DNA from: JBDNFP01 sp041689775
GTDB taxonomy: Bacteria; Bacteroidota; Bacteroidia; Cytophagales; Spirosomataceae
Reading direction: 5' to 3'
DNA: 5,783 bases
Assembly: GCA_041689775.1 (NCBI GenBank)
Contig: JBDNFP010000213.1
Coordinates: 1 to 5,783, forward strand
Shown here piece after piece: positions 1-5,231 of the stretch (positions are counted from its first letter, which is position 1; every line of letters starts with the position of its first letter). The notes beneath the pieces were generated by a model that saw only the letters and a list, made by a program, of their open reading frames with translations, was not told the DNA's origin and did no database searches. Both the position numbers and the translations under genes were made by a program.

Positions 1-1105
1 AGACTCCACTCAGGTACGAGTGTTTGTGTACATAGATGCCGTAAAAGGAGAAAGCTCTATTGATATCGAAGAGTTTAGTAAACTTTATACGCTCAACTAC
101 GTCATGTATTCTGACTACGGCACCCGCGATCGGCTGGCCTATGGTAATGTACCCATGACTCTCCAAAATCTTACGGAGGTTGATAAACAGATCGTGGCCC
201 AGTTTGATATCAAAAAGCCAGGTAAAGATTACGGGGTCATGTTGATTGAAATCAGCCAGATTGGTACCCTGAAAAAGGTACTGAATGATTTGCCCATTAG
301 TTTTAAAAATCAGCGTGACAGCGAAAAGTTTGGTGTATTTGAGGGAGGAAAAAATGTGCCGTTACGCCGACATTTTGTTAGTCAGGATCAACCAGTAGAG
401 GTTCACTCACTCAGCGGAAAATCCACCCCATTGTACGTATACTACTATCGGCACGGCTTTGAAGCGGCGCCTTCTCCGATGAATACGGTACCTAAACCGG
501 TGACGAAGAATTTGAAAGTAGATAGTGCTTTTACAATCATGAGTAACCAATCTATTTCATTTTCTAAAGAAGGGCTCTATTTTATTTTATCCGATACCAC
601 TCAGTCCGAGGGCATGGGAGTTTTGGTAACGGACGACCGCTACCCCAAGCTTACCCAGCCAGAAAAACTTACTGAGCCCCTGCTGTACATGAGTACCAAC
701 CAGGAGGTTAAGGAAATAGAAGCTGCGCGTGATGAAAAAAAAGCTCTGGATAAATTTTGGCTGTCGTTGATGAATGGTAACCCCGAGCTCGCCCAGCAGG
801 TCATACGCTATTATTACCAGCGCGTTGAAGATGCTAACCGACTATTTACTAGCTACAAAGAAGGTTGGAAAACGGATAAAGGCATGATATTTATTATCTT
901 GGGGCCTCCCGATAGGGTACAACGAAGTAAGGACAAAGAAGTGTGGGTGTATGACCAAAAGGCCAACGCCACAAACGTTAATTTTACATTTAATAAAAGA
1001 ACAAATCAATTTGTGGATGATCATTATGAACTGGTACGCTACGTAGAGTATCAGCCCATTTGGTATCCCGTAGTAGAAGCATGGAGAAACGGCGCTATCC
1101 GGTAA
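1..1105 (+). CDS. GWxTD-domain protein, 5'-truncated by the window edge
   Basis: The reading frame is open from nucleotide 2, so the gene begins upstream of the window; the GTG at 20 is just an internal valine codon (context DSTQVRVFVYID). About 367 residues are visible, ending at TAA 1103-1105. The C-terminal part contains the diagnostic motif GWKTDKGMIFIILGPPDRV (its GWKTD at 863-877), followed by the typical aromatic ending WYPVVEAWRNG. This identifies the GWxTD domain, a family known mainly from Bacteroidetes and related phyla and without an established biochemical function. The N-terminal part looks like beta-rich segments typical of exported proteins, but any signal peptide lies outside the window. 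The last eight codons overlap rlmB, suggesting co-transcription and coupled translation. Identification of the domain is firm; cellular role is unknown. Confidence 0.88.
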   Translation, partial: DSTQVRVFVYIDAVKGESSIDIEEFSKLYTLNYVMYSDYGTRDRLAYGNVPMTLQNLTEVDKQIVAQFDIKKPGKDYGVMLIEISQIGTLKKVLNDLPISFKNQRDSEKFGVFEGGKNVPLRRHFVSQDQPVEVHSLSGKSTPLYVYYYRHGFEAAPSPMNTVPKPVTKNLKVDSAFTIMSNQSISFSKEGLYFILSDTTQSEGMGVLVTDDRYPKLTQPEKLTEPLLYMSTNQEVKEIEAARDEKKALDKFWLSLMNGNPELAQQVIRYYYQRVEDANRLFTSYKEGWKTDKGMIFIILGPPDRVQRSKDKEVWVYDQKANATNVNFTFNKRTNQFVDDHYELVRYVEYQPIWYPVVEAWRNGAIR

Positions 1106-1851
1106 GACAGACCCCCTCAATTCCCAAAGCCGACATGGTCTTTGGTGTACAGTCCGTTATGGAAACCCTTCGTTCGGGTAAGGAAATAGAGCGCTTATTA
1201 ATACAAAAAGACCAGGTATTCCCTGAGCTTCAAAAACTCGCAGTTGAGCTACAAATACCTCTTGCCAAAGTACCGATAGAAAAACTGAACCGGATTACTC
1301 GTAAAAACCATCAAGGAGTAATTTGCTTCGTTTCCCCGATTCGATACGTGCCGGTACATAATGTGCTAACCCAAGTATTTGAAGAAGGGCAAACTCCCCT
1401 ATTCCTGATGCTTGACCGGGTTACGGATGTTCGAAACTTTGGAGCTATTGCTCGAACGGCCGAATGCGCCGGAGCTCAGGCCTTACTGGTACCATTCAAG
1501 GGAGGAGCTCAGGTAAACTCAGACGCCATGAAGACCTCTTCGGGTGCGCTCAACTATCTGCCCGTTAGCCGTGAAGGAAGTATTCTCGATACCCTTCAAT
1601 ACCTGCGTGACAGTGGTTTACAAGTTGTCGCCTGCACCGAAAAAGGGGAAGACAACCTGTATGATGTCGATTTTACAGTACCTACGGTCGTTATCATGGG
1701 TTCAGAAGAAGACGGAATATCCGAGCAACTGCTAAAACTATCCGATCATAAGGTTCGTATACCTTTACTTGGACAAGTTGAATCGTTAAACGTTTCGGCG
1801 GCTACGGCCGTAGTCATGTACGAGGCCGTGAGGCAACGCCAAAAAAAATAG
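1081..1851 (+). CDS. rlmB: 23S rRNA (guanosine(2251)-2'-O)-methyltransferase RlmB
   Basis: This 256-residue SpoU/TrmH-family (SPOUT) enzyme transfers a methyl group from S-adenosylmethionine to the 2'-OH of G2251 in the P-loop of 23S rRNA, in the cytoplasm. Residues about 19-85 form the L30e-like RNA-binding domain (start VFGVQSVMETL, ending NHQGVICFVSP). Residues about 105-252 form the knotted methyltransferase domain with all three SpoU motifs: LDRVTDVRNFGAIART (Asn119 and Arg125 in the catalytic region), IMGSEEDGIS (about 205-214), and IPLLGQVESLNVSAATAVVMYE (227-248). Length and order match the family. I chose ATG 1081 over the TTG at 1060, which would add only seven unconserved residues; another in-frame ATG at 1135 would cut into the conserved domain start. 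The gene overlaps the GWxTD gene by 25 nt and is followed 17 nt later by a strong terminator, so it closes that operon. The symbol rests on family resemblance; paralogous TrmH-type enzymes are the only real alternative. Confidence 0.93.
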   Translation: MEKRRYPVRQTPSIPKADMVFGVQSVMETLRSGKEIERLLIQKDQVFPELQKLAVELQIPLAKVPIEKLNRITRKNHQGVICFVSPIRYVPVHNVLTQVFEEGQTPLFLMLDRVTDVRNFGAIARTAECAGAQALLVPFKGGAQVNSDAMKTSSGALNYLPVSREGSILDTLQYLRDSGLQVVACTEKGEDNLYDVDFTVPTVVIMGSEEDGISEQLLKLSDHKVRIPLLGQVESLNVSAATAVVMYEAVRQRQKK

Positions 1852-1868
1852 ACACAAATCACACAAGA

Positions 1869-1901
1869 AAAAGCCGGGACGAATAATTCATCCCGGCTTT
1901 T
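1869..1901 (+). terminator. rho-independent terminator of the GWxTD-rlmB operon
   Basis: A perfect 11-bp stem (AAAAGCCGGGA at 1869-1879 pairing with TCCCGGCTTTT at 1891-1901) has an 11-nt loop that can itself pair GAA/TTC. The GC-rich core followed by four T residues, 17 nt after the rlmB stop, fits an intrinsic terminator. The A-run on the left makes it potentially active in both directions. Confidence 0.88.
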
Positions 1902-1925
1902 ATGCATTCAACCTAACCAAATCGT

Positions 1926-1973
1926 ACGTAAAGAACTTAATGTTTGTTCTGCGCAAATTTAAGTTCTTTACGT
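1926..1973. repeat. long perfect inverted repeat, 15-bp stem
   Basis: ACGTAAAGAACTTAA at 1926-1940 is the exact reverse complement of 1959-1973. Inside the 18-nt loop, TTTG (1943-1946) can pair with CAAA (1954-1957), extending the hairpin by four base pairs after a small internal bulge. The stem is AT-rich and lacks a following T run, so it is not a textbook terminator. It could be a backup terminator, an RNA-stabilising 3' structure, a protein-binding site or a relic of a small mobile repeat; the sequence alone does not decide between these. Confidence 0.7.
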
Positions 1974-1987
1974 TTAGATTCTAGAAG

Positions 1988-2016
1988 AAAACTACCTCTT
2001 TGAGATAGGTAGTTTT
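1988..2016. terminator. hairpin with T-rich right arm, possible bidirectional terminator
   Basis: AAAACTACCT (1988-1997) pairs perfectly with AGGTAGTTTT (2007-2016) around a 9-nt loop. The stem has A4 on the left and T4 on the right, the usual design of a compact bidirectional terminator. It is the third hairpin in about 150 bp and would shield the downstream operon from rlmB read-through. There is no minus-strand gene here whose transcripts it would need to stop. Confidence 0.55.
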
Positions 2017-2058
2017 ACCTGGTTTTGCTGAGAAAAATAAAACATCCCCTATTCTATA

Positions 2059-2069
2059 TCACTTAGTGA
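2059..2069. promoter_or_regulatory. small palindrome next to the candidate promoter, possible operator
   Basis: TCACTTAGTGA is a perfect palindrome of two 5-bp half-sites around one central base. It ends five bases before the TTTG of the candidate promoter, a position where an activator or repressor could act. An 11-bp palindrome can arise by chance, so this is only a candidate. Confidence 0.25.
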
Positions 2070-2073
2070 ATGG

Positions 2074-2105
2074 TTTGGTCTTCTCCCAATACTCTTTTTA
2101 CTTTG
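2074..2105 (+). promoter_or_regulatory. candidate Bacteroidetes-type promoter of the signalling operon
   Basis: TTTG at 2074-2077 is followed after 20 nt by TTACTTTG at 2098-2105. This matches the known Bacteroidetes pattern of a -33 TTTG and a -7 TAnnTTTG with one mismatch in the second element. It sits downstream of the three hairpins and upstream of the first gene of the operon. Transcription would begin around 2110-2115, leaving a leader of roughly 100 nt before the preferred start codon at 2218. Confidence 0.5.
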
Positions 2106-2217
2106 TGTGCAGCTTAAATGAAACATGAATACCTTATCCGAACTTACTACACGGACCGGATATCATTTTAAACATCACAATAAATTCTTACACACAACGC
2201 AAAAAAATTTACTAAAC

Positions 2218-2583
2218 ATGAATGCAAAAAAATTTACCGGCGAAGAAGGAACATTAATTTCCTCCTCCAAGGCAGCTACTTTTACCAAGAGCTTTCGCGA
2301 AAAGAAAGAGAAGGAGCATAAAAAGCCAAATACATACACTGAGGCGCAATTCTTTGGCAACAGTAAGCTTAAAAAACTGATGGAAAAAGAAGGGTGTGTT
2401 GGTCTTCGCTTCTACTTCGGGGCTTTTACCGGCACGGAGTTCGAGGATCAACTCGTAGTAGTTGCCGTAGACGCCGATGGAAAGGATTTGACAAGTACCC
2501 GGATAGGGCTAAAGGATATGCCCCTAGGAGATGATGATGCCCTGGTAGGTGGACCAGTTTGTCCCCATGAATGCAATCCATAA
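2218..2583 (+). CDS. conserved-looking small hypothetical protein with C-terminal CPHEC motif
   Basis: This is a soluble protein of 121 residues with no signal peptide or membrane segment. Residues 1-48 are polar with a lysine/glutamate-rich patch (about 25-38) and the motif AQFFG. Residues 59-90 look like a beta-rich core (GCVGLRFYFGA, then DQLVVVAVDADGKDL). The tail ends in GGPVCPHECNP, with Cys115 and Cys119 framing Pro-His-Glu. The pattern (FFG, GCxGLRxYxG, VVVAVDADGxD, Cys-Pro-rich tail) resembles a family of about 120 residues that I recall from many Bacteroidetes, unnamed and of unknown function. I prefer ATG 2218, preceded by an A-rich leader typical of the phylum; an in-frame ATG at 2125 would add 31 residues that look non-conserved. 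It lies 16 nt upstream of the seven-helix gene and is probably co-transcribed with it. A metal-binding or redox role for the cysteines is possible but unproven. Confidence 0.8.
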   Translation: MNAKKFTGEEGTLISSSKAATFTKSFREKKEKEHKKPNTYTEAQFFGNSKLKKLMEKEGCVGLRFYFGAFTGTEFEDQLVVVAVDADGKDLTSTRIGLKDMPLGDDDALVGGPVCPHECNP

Positions 2584-2599
2584 GTAAGAATTCAACCCC

Positions 2600-3295
2600 A
2601 TGGTCTACCTCGAATTCATTAATAAATTTACAGTATCTAGTCTTGCGGTATTTGTAATCCTTATACCGCTTATCCTATCACTCTCCTCTTATTCTTATCT
2701 CGATAAGGCTTTTCGGCTATTGCTAACATTCCTTTGCATCGATCTAATCATCGGTCTGTGGATGTTCCATCTGGCAGCCTACCGAAGTAATAATATATTA
2801 CTCCTAAATATCTTCGTACCGATGCGTTATATGCTTTTGGGGGGGATGTTCATTCACTACTTTCACTCCAATAGAAACAGGCAGATAATTTTTTTTTCTA
2901 TCATTGCTTTTATCCCTTTTACAATCATAGACGTCTATACGAGTAATGAAAATCTGGTGGACCTGCACAATCACATGGTTGGACGATATTCACAAGTAGT
3001 TGAAAGTGTACTAATGATTCTTTGGGTATTACTTTACTTTTATGAAATAATAAAATCAATGGTAGTGAAAAATATAACTAGCTACCCGTTCTTTTGGGTA
3101 TGCGCCGGACTACTTTTTTTCTATTCTGGTAATATATTTTTCTTCCCCTTCTGGTATTTCATGAATAAATGGGAGAATGATTTAAAATTAGGGTTGATTG
3201 AAAAGATTCCCTACGCGGTAGAGATCGTTTCTTTGTTATTATTTACAATTGGAATATGGAATATGCGCGTACAGCATGCAAGAACTGAATCCTGA
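2600..3295 (+). CDS. seven-helix integral membrane protein, putative sensory partner of the adjacent kinase
   Basis: This 231-residue protein is almost entirely hydrophobic. I count seven membrane segments at about 13-29, 37-58, 67-88, 95-113, 132-151, 161-186 and 204-222. Positive charges concentrate in the 3-4 loop (HSNRNRQ), the 5-6 loop (Lys152, Lys157) and the C-terminus (MRVQHAR). By the positive-inside rule this gives an outside N-terminus and cytoplasmic C-terminus, like a receptor. No transport or enzymatic motif is apparent, and I cannot assign it to a named family, though similar unnamed proteins beside histidine kinases occur in Bacteroidetes as far as I recall. The start ATG follows the small gene by 16 nt, and the 3' end overlaps the kinase gene by 20 nt, implying coupled synthesis. 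A sensory role is inferred from this context only. Confidence 0.8.
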   Translation: MVYLEFINKFTVSSLAVFVILIPLILSLSSYSYLDKAFRLLLTFLCIDLIIGLWMFHLAAYRSNNILLLNIFVPMRYMLLGGMFIHYFHSNRNRQIIFFSIIAFIPFTIIDVYTSNENLVDLHNHMVGRYSQVVESVLMILWVLLYFYEIIKSMVVKNITSYPFFWVCAGLLFFYSGNIFFFPFWYFMNKWENDLKLGLIEKIPYAVEIVSLLLFTIGIWNMRVQHARTES

Positions 3296-4139
3296 ACAAA
3301 TACGCTGGGCCGTTTTAATTGCCTGTTTGGCCATGCTCATCATGGCTGTTTTTGTCATAACGTTTGTTATCTACTACCAAAAAAAACAGCTGCAACAACA
3401 GAAGCAGATGAGGGATGTAGAGAAGGAATACCAACGCATGTTGCTTGAAACCGCATTAAACTCGGAAGAAGCTGAACGTCGACGCATTGCCCAAGACCTG
3501 CACGATGACATTGGCACCATGCTATCGTTAACCAAATTGAGTCTCAATCAGCATAGAAAAAACAGTAATCAGCAAACTAAGGATGCTGATCCGGCTCTTC
3601 AAAAAGTGCAGTCACTATTGGAAGACACCATCGTACAGGTAAGGCGTATTACCCGCGATTTGGTACCTACTACACTTGAACACTTTGGTCTCGTTGCAGC
3701 TATCGAGGAGTTTATGAACCGTTTAGAAAATACCGAAACCTTGATGCTACAGTTTCAATGTGAATCAGATTTTATTCCCCGCCAACCAAAAAAGGTAGAA
3801 CTAGCACTCTATCGTATTATGCAGGAATTGGTCAACAATGCCATAAAACATTCCCGCTGTGATCATATTAGTGTGTGCTTGGATGTAAAAAAAGGTATGC
3901 TTCAACTTCGCGTTATTGACAATGGTTTGGGATTTGATGCTCCCCAAACCAAAACTAGCCTCCAAGGTGGGCTTGGGCTTCGGAATATTGAGAGTAGACT
4001 GAGCGTTATTAACGGATCGGTACAGTATCCAGATACAAAGGGTGATGGATTTGAGGCCGAGGTACTAGTACCTATTGACAAAGAATACAACAAAGAGGGT
4101 ACTAGTAATGAGTACCCGCCGTTGAAAGCACACCTTTAA
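3276..4139 (+). CDS. sensor histidine kinase, HisKA_3/NarX-DesK type, one membrane anchor
   Basis: The kinase has 287 residues. One transmembrane helix (about 11-33) is followed by a glutamine/lysine-rich coiled-coil linker (35-60), then the dimerisation and phosphotransfer domain with EEAERRRIAQDLHDDIG, where His76 is the phosphoacceptor. A second helix carries RRITRDLVPTTLEHFGLVAA. The ATPase domain shows the N box (ELVNNAIKH, 184-192), the G1 box (DNGLGF, 215-220) and the G2 box (GGLGLRNIESRL, 231-242). All catalytic elements are intact. There is no periplasmic or cytoplasmic sensor domain, so input must come from a partner; the overlapping seven-helix gene is the obvious candidate. ATG 3276 is chosen; a TTG at 3249 would add nine residues and deepen the overlap. 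The regulator gene 63 nt downstream is its expected phosphorylation target. Confidence 0.93.
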   Translation: MQELNPEQIRWAVLIACLAMLIMAVFVITFVIYYQKKQLQQQKQMRDVEKEYQRMLLETALNSEEAERRRIAQDLHDDIGTMLSLTKLSLNQHRKNSNQQTKDADPALQKVQSLLEDTIVQVRRITRDLVPTTLEHFGLVAAIEEFMNRLENTETLMLQFQCESDFIPRQPKKVELALYRIMQELVNNAIKHSRCDHISVCLDVKKGMLQLRVIDNGLGFDAPQTKTSLQGGLGLRNIESRLSVINGSVQYPDTKGDGFEAEVLVPIDKEYNKEGTSNEYPPLKAHL

Positions 4140-4164
4140 TTTGTGGAGAAATACCAAAAAACAG

Positions 4165-4186
4165 GCTATTTGATATAGCTATCAAA
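4165..4186 (+). promoter_or_regulatory. inverted repeat in the kinase-regulator gap, possible operator or internal promoter
   Basis: The 63-nt gap between kinase and regulator contains TTTGATA (4169-4175) and its exact reverse complement TATCAAA (4180-4186), separated by TAGC. The TTTG of the left arm could also serve as part of a -7 element (GCTATTTG at 4165-4172), 21 nt after a TTTG at 4140-4143, though that match is poor. A NarL-type dimer would bind such a symmetric site, so autoregulation is conceivable. Confidence 0.25.
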
Positions 4187-4202
4187 AAATACACTATTCC
4201 AC

Positions 4203-4859
4203 ATGAAAACGATAAAACTTGCTATTGCCGACGATCACGAGCTCTTCCGAAAGGGGTTTATGGCCATGCTAAGCGGTATTCCCGACTTTGAATTTGTCTT
4301 GGAAGCAGCAAATGGTCAGGAATTACTGGATAATTTACCAACCTGTACCCCAGATATTGTTCTTATGGACCTCCAAATGCCGGTTATGGATGGCATGAAG
4401 GCCTCCGAATTGCTGATCGAAAAGTACCCGGACATAAAAGTGATTGTGATATCCATGTACGACGAGGATCGTTTCGTCCTACACATGTTAGAAAAAGGAG
4501 TGCATGGCTACCTTTTAAAAGACACCTCACCTGACGAAGTGGAAAAGGCGATCAGGCAGGTAAACAATGAGGGACACTATTTTAATAATTTCGTTTCCCT
4601 GGTAATGCACCGGAAAATGATTAACCGCCCCTCCAATAAACAACCTTTTTTTGCCAACTCAACTAGCGTTGGCCTCTCCAACCGCGAACAAGAAGTACTT
4701 CTACTCCTCTGCGATGGGCTTTCAACTTCCGAAATCAGCGAAAAGTTATTTATCAGTGGGCGCACGGTAGAAGGTCACCGACTACGTATCTTAGAAAAAA
4801 CAGGAACAAAAAGTACCGCTGCGGCCGTGGCTTTTGCTTACAAGAATCATCTCATTTGA
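4203..4859 (+). CDS. NarL/FixJ-family response regulator, DNA-binding
   Basis: The 218-residue protein has a receiver domain (about 4-120) and a LuxR-type helix-turn-helix output domain (about 157-214). The receiver carries the acidic pair Asp10-Asp11, the phosphoacceptor Asp56 (in LMDLQMPVMDG), Ser84 at the switch position and Lys106 (in LLKD), so it should be phosphorylatable. The output domain reads LSNREQEVLLLLCDGLS, then EISEKLFISGRTVEGHR, the usual tetrahelical HTH with recognition helix around SGRTVEGHRLRIL. Phosphorylation by the preceding HisKA_3 kinase is expected, since this kinase class pairs with NarL-type regulators. ATG 4203 is the only sensible start and is preceded by an A-rich leader. 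Target genes cannot be read from the window; the palindrome just upstream and the decayed lipoprotein gene whose start overlaps the stop codon are local candidates. Confidence 0.95.
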   Translation: MKTIKLAIADDHELFRKGFMAMLSGIPDFEFVLEAANGQELLDNLPTCTPDIVLMDLQMPVMDGMKASELLIEKYPDIKVIVISMYDEDRFVLHMLEKGVHGYLLKDTSPDEVEKAIRQVNNEGHYFNNFVSLVMHRKMINRPSNKQPFFANSTSVGLSNREQEVLLLLCDGLSTSEISEKLFISGRTVEGHRLRILEKTGTKSTAAAVAFAYKNHLI

Positions 4860-5104
4860 AAACCCTGGTAATTTTACTAGTTCTACTTGTAGGTTTTTCC
4901 TGTGTTTCTACAAAACTAAAATAGGGTTTAGGAAGGTAACGCTTCTTGGAAGCTAGGATTTTCGGAAAGCATTCCAAACGGAGGCTACATCTTTGTAGCA
5001 AATGACAAGAAAGTATAGTGATCCGGCTTCGGAGATGCCCACTATTTATTGAAAGTAAAGGTAGTACCTATTGGTTTCCGGTGGATAATTATGGAGTAAT
5101 GTAA
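4856..5104 (+). pseudogene. decayed small lipoprotein gene
   Basis: A TTG at 4856, overlapping the regulator's TGA, opens a clear lipoprotein signal peptide (MKTLVILLVLLVGFSC, with Cys16 as the probable lipidated residue) but hits TAG at 4922-4924 after 22 codons. Coherent protein-like sequence then continues in another frame at about 4932-5050 (ASWKLGFSESIPNGGYIF, then VANDKK), interrupted by tandem TAG TGA at 5016-5021, and resumes as SGFGDAHYL. A further one-base shift near 5048 leads to ESKGSTYWFPVDNYGVM, ending at TAA 5102-5104. Adding one A there would give HYLIESK, supporting a small deletion. The intact gene would have encoded roughly 80 residues. At least two frame changes plus internal stops argue for genuine decay, not a single sequencing error. 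I do not recognise the family. The position suggests it was the last gene of the signalling operon. Confidence 0.6.
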
Positions 5105-5137
5105 ATCAATGATGCTGTGCTTATTTCGGACAATAAC

Positions 5138-5179
5138 AATAGAGCTATCGGCTTACACTTATCGGCTAATAGCTCTATT
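5138..5179 (+). terminator. hairpin terminator closing the signalling operon
   Basis: AATAGAGCTAT (5138-5148) pairs perfectly with ATAGCTCTATT (5169-5179), an 11-bp stem, and is followed by TTTATTT. The 20-nt loop includes parts of two direct copies of TATCGGCT (5146-5153 and 5160-5167). No other strong terminator lies between the regulator and this point, so transcripts from the operon, including the decayed lipoprotein region, probably end here. The stem plus T-rich tail favours plus-strand termination; the reverse direction has only a weak T tract. Confidence 0.7.
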
Positions 5180-5231
5180 TTTATTTAGATAATGGTCAAC
5201 CTACTTGTAGGCAATGACAGAAAGCCGACCG

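Noticed and set aside
1060..1080. Upstream TTG start for rlmB
   Set aside because: It adds seven residues (MVSRSRS) with no family support, while ATG 1081 gives the usual length.
842..1120. Minus-strand ORF of 92 codons opposite the GWxTD/rlmB junction
   Set aside because: It lies antisense to two well-supported coding regions and its product shows no domain-like pattern.
2118..2171. 17-codon ORF starting at ATG 2118 as a leader peptide
   Set aside because: No repeated regulatory codons, no clear ribosome-binding site and no attenuator-like hairpins follow it; it is within chance expectation.
2175..2451. Two minus-strand ORFs opposite the small CPHEC gene
   Set aside because: Their hydrophobic, Phe-rich products are the reverse complement of a Lys-rich coding strand; they are shadows.
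3249..3275. Upstream TTG start for the kinase
   Set aside because: It adds nine residues coded inside the seventh helix region of the preceding gene; ATG 3276 gives a normal short N-terminus before the membrane helix.
5105..5188. Continuation of the lipoprotein remnant past TAA 5102-5104 (INDAVLISDNN...)
   Set aside because: Most of this open stretch is the terminator hairpin itself, so the apparent coding is probably fortuitous.
4882..5214. Repeated CTACTTGTAGG at about 4882 and 5202
   Set aside because: It is an isolated 11-bp match, one copy lying in the signal peptide code; no further copies or mobile-element borders were seen.
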